The notes under the pieces: model-generated
The model's database searches: none
Told to the model about the DNA's origin: nothing
The model's input: only the letters and a program-made list of their open reading frames with translations
Translations under genes and position numbers: made by a program
Shown here: positions 34,006-41,970 of the stretch, one piece after another
Position numbering within the stretch: the stretch's first letter is position 1
How the letters are laid out: every line of letters begins with the position of its first letter
From: a virus
Strand: one strand, 5' to 3'
DNA length: 64,000 nt
Virus record (IMG/VR): IMGVR_UViG_3300030002_000007
Location: 17,479 to 81,478 of that record

Positions 34006-34452
34006 ATGAGAACCACAGCAAGCAGAGAAGAACAATTAGTTCGTGCGTCTAAGTTGCGCGCGTTGATTATTGGCTACCTCAATACCAATGCACAGACCAT
34101 GGCGGTGACTCGTAGTGACATGGTTGCTGATTTATCAGATCAACTGAAAGAGCTCGGTTACAAAGAGTCGGCCGTAGACAATTTCTTGTACGTCATGTCC
34201 AAGGACCTGCTTATCGGCAAGGCTGCCAAGCAGGGGACTAAGGTTACCTACTGTTCAAAAGACAGTAGCCTAGCCACAAACATCCCATATCGCAAGAAGG
34301 CAAAAGACCGAGACGCCAGCACTGCAGTCGTAGTAACAAAGAAGTCCAAGTCTTCAAGGGTTCCGGAAATCTCTCTTGACTACGTGAAAAGTTCCAATCG
34401 TGTCCGCTTGACGATCAACGGTCTTGTTATCGAGATCGGCGTTGTTGATTAG
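34006..34452 (+). CDS. Hypothetical 148-residue protein, winged-helix-like N-terminus
   Basis: GAAGGGATGTGAC precedes the ATG. Residues 15-75 have a helix-turn-helix-like alternation (RSDMVADLSDQLKELGYKES), then a basic linker. A DNA-binding role is possible but unproven. Confidence 0.55.
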   Translation: MRTTASREEQLVRASKLRALIIGYLNTNAQTMAVTRSDMVADLSDQLKELGYKESAVDNFLYVMSKDLLIGKAAKQGTKVTYCSKDSSLATNIPYRKKAKDRDASTAVVVTKKSKSSRVPEISLDYVKSSNRVRLTINGLVIEIGVVD

Positions 34453-34474
34453 TTGTGACTATAAGGAGATTAGC

Positions 34475-34846
34475 ATGGCCTACGTTACTGGACCGATAAG
34501 CACTTTGCCCGGTCACCACTCGAAGTCCCCAGACGGTGAAGTTTGCGATCACCATCCTGATCGACCTGCCATCCATAGGGTGCAGGGAGAGACCGACTCG
34601 TTCGGCTGCGAGGGTGCTGATTACTGCCAAGAGTGCTACGACAAACAAGAGGCGGAAGTTGCCAAGCACAAAGCTGAGGCTGCCACTGGTATGTGCGAGT
34701 GGTGCAAGAACCACGCGACCGACCTGAAGAAGCACCGGGACTTTGAAGAAGGTGCATCCGGCCGAGTTTACGATGTGTGCTTAGCTTGCCGCAGACGCGA
34801 GTCCGAGGCGCTTGCAGCCGAGCACGACGATAACGATTACTACTGA
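34475..34846 (+). CDS. Hypothetical zinc-binding protein
   Basis: AAGGAGATTAGC precedes ATG 34475. 123 residues with several Cys/His clusters: CDHH, a C-x6-C-x2-C group in the middle, then CEWC and CLAC in the second half. They suggest two treble-clef or zinc-ribbon sites. Acidic tail. No family recognised. Confidence 0.6.
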   Translation: MAYVTGPISTLPGHHSKSPDGEVCDHHPDRPAIHRVQGETDSFGCEGADYCQECYDKQEAEVAKHKAEAATGMCEWCKNHATDLKKHRDFEEGASGRVYDVCLACRRRESEALAAEHDDNDYY

Positions 34847-34857
34847 AAGGAAGTGAA

Positions 34858-35307
34858 ATGAGAAAGACGATCATCCTGAATATCAAAAACGACCAAGCCA
34901 TACTCAAGCCTGTGTGCTATGGCTGCGGTTACTTGGTTGCCGGATCAACGGCCTTCTACAAGTGCCATGTCGCAGGTAGCTGTCCTGCAGTTGCTGCACC
35001 CAAAGCCAAAGCACCACTAGGGAAGGTTTCCTTGGTCGACGCCAAAAGCAAAAGCAAACCTGCAATCTCGTACCCGATCGGTGCTGTAGTCATCATCACC
35101 AAGAAGGGTCGGGATGCAAACGACGGGAAGCCTGAAGTGATAACGGGTGTGACGTTCAACACCAACGGAAACTATTTGATGTATTCCGTTGGATGTTGCT
35201 CATGGTTCACCCATAAAGATTTTGAGTACCAATGTGGGCCCACCAAGAAGAGCCTGAAGCGCGTCGCCCAACTCCTGCACGAAGAAGAGGACACTGACGA
35301 AGAATAG
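34858..35307 (+). CDS. Hypothetical protein with N-terminal Cys4 site
   Basis: GAAAGGAAGTG precedes the ATG. C20, C23, C36 and C42 may bind zinc. A Lys/Ala-rich linker (45-70) leads to a beta-rich domain and an acidic tail. 149 residues. No family recognised. Confidence 0.6.
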   Translation: MRKTIILNIKNDQAILKPVCYGCGYLVAGSTAFYKCHVAGSCPAVAAPKAKAPLGKVSLVDAKSKSKPAISYPIGAVVIITKKGRDANDGKPEVITGVTFNTNGNYLMYSVGCCSWFTHKDFEYQCGPTKKSLKRVAQLLHEEEDTDEE

Positions 35308-35370
35308 TAGCAAGTCGCTAATCAACAAACCCTACCATTCACCATTCACCACTCAAACAAAGGAATAGCC

Positions 35371-35994
35371 ATGAACGCCAAGAAGTTTCGTAAAGCCGTA
35401 CTGAGTATCCTCACCTCCGACTCTGATCGTTGTGCTTTGTTCAACGGGAATGATACCAAGTTCAAAAACACAACGGACAAGCAGATACTCGAGATGATGG
35501 ATAACGGACTATCAACACTGTTCTCTTTCACGCCGGCTCGGTTACCTATCCCGAAGAATGAAGGCTTCCGCACCGGGATGGTTTCTCCCAAAGCAGACAA
35601 AGACCCGGTCATCAACTGCGCCGGCCCTGATCGCACGTTGCTGTTTCAGGCATTACCTAATGCCGTGATCCACCAGCACGCAGACTTCTTCATCCGGTGC
35701 CTTCCTCCTCGCGAACTTAAAGAACTTGAGCTTGAAGGCATCGCGGTCTTCAGCAAGAATAAGCCGGAGCAGCGTGCGAAGATGGTCGGTCGCGTCGTAG
35801 TCATGCCGCTTCAGGTCGGCTATGTGCAACCTCTTCTATCCTCCCTCTCGCCTAAAGGAATCCTGCTCGGCAAGTACCTTGAAGAGTGCTCTCGTAACCG
35901 CCCAGCCTTGCAGGCTATGTGGCAGGCTGCATACACCGAGATCCTCAATGCATACTACGCTAGCCTTAGTGGGCGTCACGATGACGAAGAATGA
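35371..35994 (+). CDS. Hypothetical 207-residue protein
   Basis: AAAGGAATAGCC precedes the ATG. Mixed alpha/beta protein with no catalytic motif seen. It overlaps the ParB-like gene by 14 bases. Confidence 0.65.
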   Translation: MNAKKFRKAVLSILTSDSDRCALFNGNDTKFKNTTDKQILEMMDNGLSTLFSFTPARLPIPKNEGFRTGMVSPKADKDPVINCAGPDRTLLFQALPNAVIHQHADFFIRCLPPRELKELELEGIAVFSKNKPEQRAKMVGRVVVMPLQVGYVQPLLSSLSPKGILLGKYLEECSRNRPALQAMWQAAYTEILNAYYASLSGRHDDEE

Positions 35995-36436
35995 AGTGTT
36001 CTTCAACTTGGTATCAAACGGGTTGGCGCGTGAGACATTCACATCCATCGATTTTGAATTCGTGATCGACATCTCCTCTATTCGGGAGATCGTGGTTGCC
36101 AATCCTAAGCGCTGGCCCGTAACTCGCGTGCTTCTCAATCCGCAGGTGGTTGACTTCGTCAGCTCGAAGCGCGAGATCGATGCAGACAGGATGAAGACCC
36201 TGACTCGGGCGCAGCTGGAAGACTTTGGATTCGTCGCTACGTTTCCAGACGGCAAGGACGGCGTGTGCCCGATTGATGGTCACCACCGAATGATGCGCAG
36301 GTACGAGATAGGGCTTCCGTTCATGGATGTGTATTTGATTCCGTGGATGGATCTGCCACAAGCCGATCCAAATCGCCCCACTGTCTCATGGGGCAACAAG
36401 CAGGTAAATCGCGAAACTGGTGACTGGGACGACTAG
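35981..36436 (+). CDS. ParB-like fold protein (DGHHR)
   Basis: 151 residues. PIDGHHRMMRRYEIG (97-111) matches the nucleotide-binding DGxHR box of the ParB N-terminal/sulfiredoxin-like fold. An upstream beta-strand segment with VLLNPQVVDFV fits the expected order. No helix-turn-helix domain follows, as in many phage ParB-like proteins that act as CTPases or nucleases. A GTG 12 bases upstream is an alternative start. Confidence 0.55.
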   Translation: MTKNEVFFNLVSNGLARETFTSIDFEFVIDISSIREIVVANPKRWPVTRVLLNPQVVDFVSSKREIDADRMKTLTRAQLEDFGFVATFPDGKDGVCPIDGHHRMMRRYEIGLPFMDVYLIPWMDLPQADPNRPTVSWGNKQVNRETGDWDD

Positions 36437-36446
36437 AACACGAAAC

Positions 36447-36475
36447 TAGACAGAAACGGCCAGTTGTGATATACT
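36447..36475 (+). promoter_or_regulatory. Sigma70-like promoter
   Basis: TAGACA, 17 bases, TATACT with TGTGA before the -10; GTAGTTGTG follows, as at other phage promoters here. Confidence 0.7.
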
Positions 36476-36506
36476 GTAGTTGTGAAACAATCAAATGGAG
36501 GCAAAA

Positions 36507-36845
36507 ATGAAGCGATTAACCCCCAAAATACAGACATCTACAACTGAGCTGTTTTCGGTTCAGAGAAACCTTGCAAGACTTCGCGCACAGGTTCGAGTAT
36601 TGGAAGGGATTGAAACGGAGTTGGTTGAAAAGCTTACTCCAGTGTATGCCGCCACGAAAGCCCCACAAGGCATGGCTGAGATCGACGTTCTGATTGCCGG
36701 TATGAACTATACTGTAAAATACAGACATGCAGAACGACGAATCGCAGACATGGTTAAAGTCGGTAAAGTGTTCGCATCCCTAGGTAAACGAGTGCCGACG
36801 AAAAACATCAGTATCGACACTCTGAAAGTCGTCAAGAGCGCGTAG
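36507..36845 (+). CDS. Hypothetical coiled-coil protein
   Basis: TGGAGGCAAAA precedes ATG 36507. 112 residues; helix about 12-50 with heptads, then a basic region. No motif recognised. It has its own promoter. Confidence 0.65.
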   Translation: MKRLTPKIQTSTTELFSVQRNLARLRAQVRVLEGIETELVEKLTPVYAATKAPQGMAEIDVLIAGMNYTVKYRHAERRIADMVKVGKVFASLGKRVPTKNISIDTLKVVKSA

Positions 36846-36919
36846 TCGTACAAATCACAATTTGACCGCAGTTAGGTCGTTCCTGTTTTTAACGTAGTTC
36901 ACTCTCAAGGAGTTTCACC

Positions 36920-37660
36920 ATGGTAGTCAAAAAGCCCCTCGCAAAGAAGCCGCTGATCGATCAGGCCAAGAAGGCCGTCGCGAAGATCGGCACGAAGACA
37001 GCAGCAGCCCCAGTCAAGAAAGGTGCGTTCGGTCGTCCGGTAGTTGCAGGTGCTGCAAAGAAGGCTCCAGTGCGGAAGGCCGCTCCCGCAAAGCGCAAGC
37101 CAGTTCTGTTTGCAGCGCCGGCTGACTTCAAGCCCCACTTCCTGTTGATCGAAGTCCATTCGGAAAAAGACGGACTGATCGGCGGCAACGTTGGTGCCGT
37201 TCGCTACATGGGTCGTTTCGACCCTGCTGCAGACGACAAGAAAAAGTCGAACATGGCCGAATACGACCAAGACACGTTGCGCGGCATTGCAGCACGGCTC
37301 GCAGCTATCACGTTCAAGACCAACGCTGATCGCGTCTTCTCAGCAGATCCGTCCGAACGTGAAGGTGTGCGCGGTGCACATCGCCTTCCGCGTTCGACAG
37401 TGTTTCACGTCCTGGTTCGTGTTGGCAGTCGCAAGGCCGACGGCAGCATCATGTGTCCCGTTCGTGCAATCTATCAACGCGTGCAGAAGAAATCGACCAA
37501 GACCGGCAAGGTCGTCAGCAAGTCCGTGGCTTTGACGAAGACCGATCCAGTTTCACGTATGTTGCGTCGCGTCGGCCGTATTCTTCCGGCGGCGTTCAAG
37601 AATGTCCTCATGCCTCCGAAGAAGACCCGTGGCAGTCGTAAGGAAGAAGCCGAAGAATGA
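36920..37660 (+). CDS. Lys/Ala/Pro-rich (histone H1-like) N-terminus fused to unknown domain
   Basis: The first 62 residues are a low-complexity Lys/Ala/Pro stretch (KKPLAKKPL, KKAPVRKAAPAKRKP) like bacterial H1-type DNA-binding tails. Residues 70-215 look folded (FKPHFLLIEVHSEKDG...). A basic end follows. AAGGAG precedes the ATG. Together with 38214 and 43713 it suggests a set of nucleic-acid-coating proteins (inference). Confidence 0.65.
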   Translation: MVVKKPLAKKPLIDQAKKAVAKIGTKTAAAPVKKGAFGRPVVAGAAKKAPVRKAAPAKRKPVLFAAPADFKPHFLLIEVHSEKDGLIGGNVGAVRYMGRFDPAADDKKKSNMAEYDQDTLRGIAARLAAITFKTNADRVFSADPSEREGVRGAHRLPRSTVFHVLVRVGSRKADGSIMCPVRAIYQRVQKKSTKTGKVVSKSVALTKTDPVSRMLRRVGRILPAAFKNVLMPPKKTRGSRKEEAEE

Positions 37661-37694
37661 GTTTTCGGTAGTTCGTAGTACAGCAGCGACCCAA

Positions 37695-37704
37695 CTTGTA
37701 AATA
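37695..37704 (+). promoter_or_regulatory. CTTGTAAATA promoter-like box
   Basis: Followed by GCCCGTAGTTGTGAG; intergenic, 77 bases before the 37781 start. Confidence 0.4.
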
Positions 37705-37780
37705 GCCCGTAGTTGTGAGCTATTCTGCTAGACGGGTCGCTTATCTTTTAGTGTCCCAATCACAGAAGATGGAGTAGAAC

Positions 37781-38086
37781 ATGGCCGTGAAGAAAGCAAC
37801 TGTTGTAAATACGAAGCGTAACAACAAGGCAGTAGAAGAGCAGCTGGAGATTCCCTCGGTCGTAGCACGACTCGAAGCCGCTGTTTTGCAGTTGAAGAGA
37901 ACGTTAGCTGAACTGTCTTCTCGCTTGACTCCAGTCACAGCAAGTGATTTCGAGTTCGGAAGTGAGGAAGTCCCTGAGGGGGATAGCTGCGAGACACCAC
38001 TCGGCCAGCAGTTGGAAGATGTTGTTGCAGACATAACCGCACAGGAGGAATTCATCAGGGCGCAGATCGAAGCATTGCGCATCTGA
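37781..38086 (+). CDS. Hypothetical coiled-coil protein
   Basis: 101 residues with a leucine heptad helix at about 26-48 and an acidic second half. A TGTAAATA occurs inside the coding start (37804) and is probably chance. Function unknown. Confidence 0.65.
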   Translation: MAVKKATVVNTKRNNKAVEEQLEIPSVVARLEAAVLQLKRTLAELSSRLTPVTASDFEFGSEEVPEGDSCETPLGQQLEDVVADITAQEEFIRAQIEALRI

Positions 38087-38096
38087 AGAAACAAAA

Positions 38097-38105
38097 CTGT
38101 AAATA
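38097..38105 (+). promoter_or_regulatory. CTGTAAATA promoter-like box
   Basis: Followed by TTTGTTGTAG, in the 127-base gap before the acidic-tail protein. Nearby GTAGTACTGCAGTAGTACG contains a 10-bp palindrome. Confidence 0.4.
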
Positions 38106-38213
38106 TTTGTTGTAGCAGCAAAATGTTTCACCACGTAGTACTGCAGTAGTACGAGTTAATGATTGCGCTCGCCATAAAGACAATCTGTTATCTATCACAA
38201 GGAATCAAGCAAA

Positions 38214-38885
38214 ATGATCGCAAAGAAAAAAGCCCCAGCCAACAAGCCCGCCGCCAAGAAGCCTGTTGCTCGCGTTGTTGCCAAAGCGCCGGGCAAGACC
38301 AAGCGTCGCGTGGTTGAAGTTGAAGAGGACGAGGATGAAGTCGAAGCCGAAGAGTCCTCCAGCCAATGCGTCCTTCTGAACTACGTTGCTCAAATCACCG
38401 GCAAGAAGATCATCCCCTCCGACGTCGGCTACACGGTTGACGGCGAACTGATCCTCAAGGCCCAAGTCGTTGCAGTCGTCGGCAAGACGATCTTCTATCG
38501 CACTTCCGTCAACCTTGGCGAGATGGGCGAAGTCCAGTTGATCAAGGGCATGACCTGCATCGATACGGAAGAAGGCAAGCTGGTGGTGTTTGATCCGTCG
38601 GCCATCACGATCGTGACCCTCAATGCCGGCGCCGGTGCCGAAGAAGAAGCCGAGGACGAAGATGAAGTCCCCGACGAGGACGAAGATGAAGATGAAGCTC
38701 CTGCTCCGAAGAAGAAAAAGGGCAAGAAGGTAGTCGAGGAAGAAGATGACGACGAAGTCCCGGAAGATGACGACGAAGTCCCGGATGACGACGAGGACGA
38801 CGAAGTCGAAGTCCCGAAGAAGAAAAAGGGCAAGAAGGTTGTTGAAGAAGATGACGACGAAGGTGACGACGACTTCTCCTTCTGA
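38214..38885 (+). CDS. Protein with basic N-terminus and long acidic Lys-patch tail
   Basis: 223 residues. A basic AK-rich N-terminus (1-38), a beta-rich middle (48-140), then an Asp/Glu tail of about 80 residues interrupted by two copies of PKKKKGKKVVEE. A beta core with an acidic tail recalls nucleoplasmin-type histone chaperones or acidic-tail SSB-like proteins, but I cannot assign a family. Its own upstream TGTAAATA box and following hairpin suggest strong single-gene expression. Confidence 0.65.
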   Translation: MIAKKKAPANKPAAKKPVARVVAKAPGKTKRRVVEVEEDEDEVEAEESSSQCVLLNYVAQITGKKIIPSDVGYTVDGELILKAQVVAVVGKTIFYRTSVNLGEMGEVQLIKGMTCIDTEEGKLVVFDPSAITIVTLNAGAGAEEEAEDEDEVPDEDEDEDEAPAPKKKKGKKVVEEEDDDEVPEDDDEVPDDDEDDEVEVPKKKKGKKVVEEDDDEGDDDFSF

Positions 38886-38917
38886 GCGTCAAGGTTGACA
38901 GGTAATTGATACTGAAC

Positions 38918-38940
38918 GGGAGGGGCATTTTGCCCTTCCC
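38918..38940 (+). terminator. GC-rich hairpin
   Basis: GGGAGGGGCA pairs with TGCCCTTCCC across a 3-base loop (one wobble). Followed by ATTCTAGC, no T run. Confidence 0.5.
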
Positions 38941-38970
38941 ATTCTAGCATCAGAAATAGGAGAATGTGTT

Positions 38971-39279
38971 ATGCCGGCGATAGAGTATCTTGCCCTGTAT
39001 TCAACGAACTGCAAGCGTTGCCACTACCTTGATCCACAGGAGCCGAAGAAGTTCACCCGGTGCCATTTCTCCAAAGGCAATACCGACTGCCCCGCAACTG
39101 AAATACGAATCGTGATTGCAGGGAAAGCGACGCGCATGGCTCACAAAGTAGTGGAAGCACGAAAGAACAGAGACAGCGTTGCCGAGGCTGCGATCTTTGC
39201 AGCACTAGTGAGTGAGAGTGCCGCATTTCAATCTCGTTTTTACGACGATCTGGAGAGCATATGCCCCAAAAAGTCATAA
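38971..39279 (+). CDS. Hypothetical Cys4 protein
   Basis: ATAGGAGAATG precedes the ATG. C14, C17, C31 and C40 could bind zinc or an iron-sulfur cluster; a helical C-terminal half follows. Overlaps the next gene by 19 bases. Confidence 0.6.
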   Translation: MPAIEYLALYSTNCKRCHYLDPQEPKKFTRCHFSKGNTDCPATEIRIVIAGKATRMAHKVVEARKNRDSVAEAAIFAALVSESAAFQSRFYDDLESICPKKS

Positions 39280-39725
39280 CGTTAGTCAAGCTGAAACAGT
39301 GGCTCATCCCCGCTGACATTGATAGTTACCGAATTCTGCACCAACTCAAAGTCCCGAACGTTCGCTTCCATGAAGAGTTCCTTCCGACCTTGATGTTGCT
39401 CCTGAAGAAAAAGAAAGTTGAAGTTCAAGGCCTACCGTTTGCCGACGTCTTGAACGAGTTCATGGATCGCTTCGTTTCGGAATGGGAAAAGAACCCGAAG
39501 CGCACCATCTACATGTCGAAGGGAGTACTCAAGCTCGAATCGAAAGACCTGCGGAATGTGAAGCGTACTTTCCCCGAGGCTGAGACCTGCCTTCGCCGAT
39601 TCTTCCGTCGTTGGGGTTTCGACAACACGGCGACCTTCTCCGAATCACCAACTCGAGCAAAGCTTGTAGTGACGTTCGAGATCTCAAAGACCAAACAACC
39701 GATCATCGAGTTCCTGAAGGACTGA
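39261..39725 (+). CDS. Hypothetical 154-residue protein
   Basis: GGAGAGCAT precedes ATG 39261. Basic, alpha/beta; no motif recognised. Two bases separate it from the next gene, in the topoisomerase operon. Confidence 0.65.
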   Translation: MPQKVITLVKLKQWLIPADIDSYRILHQLKVPNVRFHEEFLPTLMLLLKKKKVEVQGLPFADVLNEFMDRFVSEWEKNPKRTIYMSKGVLKLESKDLRNVKRTFPEAETCLRRFFRRWGFDNTATFSESPTRAKLVVTFEISKTKQPIIEFLKD

Positions 39726-39727
39726 GC

Positions 39728-40054
39728 ATGGAAGCGCGAAAGCGAAAACCAGCCGAGCCGTACATCTCGCAATTTGAATGCAAGGCGATCGACCTTCTGT
39801 TGAAGTTGGGTCCGTGCATTGGTCGAGTGTTCGCTGTAAAGTATTGGGGTGTAGTCAAGCACAGTAGCAGTAAGTACTCGGACTATGCGCTGAAAGGTGC
39901 TGTAGGTCTGAACCGGATGCGTCGGCATGGCCTAGTATATAGCACTGTTCCGAGCAGCGGGTTTAAGTCCCCAGCGTATCACCTGTGGCACGTAACTGAA
40001 TTGGGTATCCTCTTGCAACACAACTACCTCGCACGATATGGCGAACCAAAATGA
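39728..40054 (+). CDS. Hypothetical winged-helix-like protein
   Basis: 108 residues. FECKAIDLLLKLGPCIGRVFAVKYW...LNRMRRHGLVYS...YHLWHVTELG fits a winged-helix layout of three helices and a beta wing. Overlaps topoisomerase large subunit by 4 bases (ATGA). A DNA-binding regulator is plausible. Confidence 0.5.
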   Translation: MEARKRKPAEPYISQFECKAIDLLLKLGPCIGRVFAVKYWGVVKHSSSKYSDYALKGAVGLNRMRRHGLVYSTVPSSGFKSPAYHLWHVTELGILLQHNYLARYGEPK

Positions 40055-41970
40055 CGACAACGACAACAAAGAGTGCAGTACCTCGTAAATATGATTCGGA
40101 TAGTATTGAAACACTTCAGTTCCCTCTCAACGTTAGAGCTAATGCGTCGCAGTACATCGGCGGTGTGGACGAGCAAGGTCTGTTCAACGTGTGGCGGGAG
40201 TTGGGAGACAATGCAGTTGATGAAGCATTAGCTGGACGCAACACCGGAGTCCTGTTCTACTTCGACAAGGACGGCAGCTACTGGGTGCAGGATAAGGGTC
40301 ATGGCATCCCGCAAGGCATGAAGACGCAGATCATCAATGTGTCCGGCAAGCCGGTCAAGAGCCAGATGCCAACGATGCAAGCTGTGTTCGGCGCTCTGCA
40401 TACCTCCGGCAAGTATCGCGACGACGCGTACAAAGTGTCGATCGGGTCACACGGCATTGGCGCAAAGGGTACGAATGCGACGGCTGAGTTCTTCGAAGTG
40501 TGGACGAAGTACGAAAATCAGTGGTACAACATCGCATTCAAGAAAGGCCACTTGATCACCGGCGTGCGCAAATGCAACAGACCCAAAGCGCCAGTCGGCA
40601 CGATCACTGAAGGCACGCTGATCCACTACAAGCCGGACAGCACGATCTTCTCAGCCAAGCGCTTCCCAGTATCAATGGCCGTCGAGTGGGCACAGATCAT
40701 GGCCTACATGAACCCCGGCTTCAAGATCATCCTTGCTGCTCATACCGGCAAGACGAAGAGCTTCTACTCCAAGCTGGGTGCAAAGGACTATATCACTGAG
40801 CGTTTGACGGTCATGAAGTGTGATGCAGAGCCCTCCGTGTTCGAGCATCATTCGTCGTTGGCAGACGTCGTAATTGCCTTTTCATCCTACGATGGATCAG
40901 ACCTCCGGGGTTTCACAAACGGCCTCTTCAACATACAGGGCGGGTATCATGTCGACGCTGTGTCGAAAGCCCTGTACCGAGCCATCGAGCCGTACAAGAA
41001 CAAGAAGCACACGTTCACTCGCCGTGAGTTCGATGATGGGCTTCTCGGTATCGTGAATGCGAAGTTGCATAAGGCATCTTTCAGTTCGCAGGACAAGGCA
41101 AAGCTCACGGACACTCGCATGGGTGCCGAGTTCGAGGAAACGTTGTTCGCTGATGCTACTGCGTTCTTCAAGGGCAACAAAGCCTTGGCCCTTCGGCTGT
41201 GCGACAAGGCCAACAAGATCGCTGAATTGCGCACGAAGTTCAAGGCGTCCAAAGCTGTGGTGTCTGCGATCAACGGCATGAGGCGTGGTGGGTTGCCGTC
41301 GAATTACGCACCAGCAGGCCGAGACGTGAAGATCAAGGATCGCGAGTTGTTCATTGTCGAAGGGGAGTCAGCAGCAGGGGGCTTCCGCAAAGTACGCGCA
41401 AGGCACCAAGCATTGCTCCCCATGCGTGGCAAGGTGTTGAACCTCCTGAAGAAGGGGCAGCAAGCCCTAGTGTCAAAGGCGATCATTGCCATCTTGGTGG
41501 CAGTCGGTTATGATGCAAAGGCTGAAGATCCTATCGGCAAGTTCCAGTTCGGACGGATCGTACTCCTTGCAGATGCTGATGCAGACGGCGGTCACATCAA
41601 CAGCCTGTTGCTCACTCTGTTCTACAAGCTGATGCCTGAAGTGTTTGATCGAGGTTTGGTCTATGTGGCAGACATGCCGGAGTTCATGGCTCAGCCGAAG
41701 GGGTTGCTAGTCACAGGCAACTCGAACAGTGAAGTGCAAGCGAAGCTCAAGACGTTGGGATTGAAAGCGCCAGTGAAGCACTTCAAGGGATGGGGTGAAG
41801 TTGATCCACCTGTGCTGAAAATCCTTGCTGTAAATGATTCACGTAAGCTGATCAAGATCCAACCGATCTCCAAAGAGTCGGGGGTTAGGTTTGAGGCCAT
41901 CATGGCGAAGGACGTTGAGGCGAGGCGCGAGGCGCTTGGCATTACCGAGGAAAAGCACCATGCAGAGTAG
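40051..41970 (+). CDS. DNA topoisomerase II large subunit (GyrB/gp39-like)
   Basis: ATPase subunit, 639 residues. N54 in ELGDNAVDEA binds Mg-ATP in the GHKL fold. The GSHGIGAKG lid loop follows near 130-140. The Toprim domain has VEGESAAGGF (about 435) and LADADADGGHI (about 507). It is intermediate in length between T4 gp39 and GyrB (804), lacking the GyrB insert. It overlaps the second subunit by 11 bases. With 41960 it forms the enzyme that relaxes or unlinks phage DNA. Confidence 0.93.
   Translation: MTTTTTKSAVPRKYDSDSIETLQFPLNVRANASQYIGGVDEQGLFNVWRELGDNAVDEALAGRNTGVLFYFDKDGSYWVQDKGHGIPQGMKTQIINVSGKPVKSQMPTMQAVFGALHTSGKYRDDAYKVSIGSHGIGAKGTNATAEFFEVWTKYENQWYNIAFKKGHLITGVRKCNRPKAPVGTITEGTLIHYKPDSTIFSAKRFPVSMAVEWAQIMAYMNPGFKIILAAHTGKTKSFYSKLGAKDYITERLTVMKCDAEPSVFEHHSSLADVVIAFSSYDGSDLRGFTNGLFNIQGGYHVDAVSKALYRAIEPYKNKKHTFTRREFDDGLLGIVNAKLHKASFSSQDKAKLTDTRMGAEFEETLFADATAFFKGNKALALRLCDKANKIAELRTKFKASKAVVSAINGMRRGGLPSNYAPAGRDVKIKDRELFIVEGESAAGGFRKVRARHQALLPMRGKVLNLLKKGQQALVSKAIIAILVAVGYDAKAEDPIGKFQFGRIVLLADADADGGHINSLLLTLFYKLMPEVFDRGLVYVADMPEFMAQPKGLLVTGNSNSEVQAKLKTLGLKAPVKHFKGWGEVDPPVLKILAVNDSRKLIKIQPISKESGVRFEAIMAKDVEARREALGITEEKHHAE

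Noticed and set aside
37804-37811. TGTAAATA inside the 37781 gene
   Set aside because: Falls in codons for Val-Asn-Thr just after the start; not intergenic, so likely chance.
38495-38950. Ser-rich minus-strand ORF
   Set aside because: It is the complement of the Asp/Glu/Lys repeat tail of the 38214 gene (GAC/GAA read backwards gives Ser codons).
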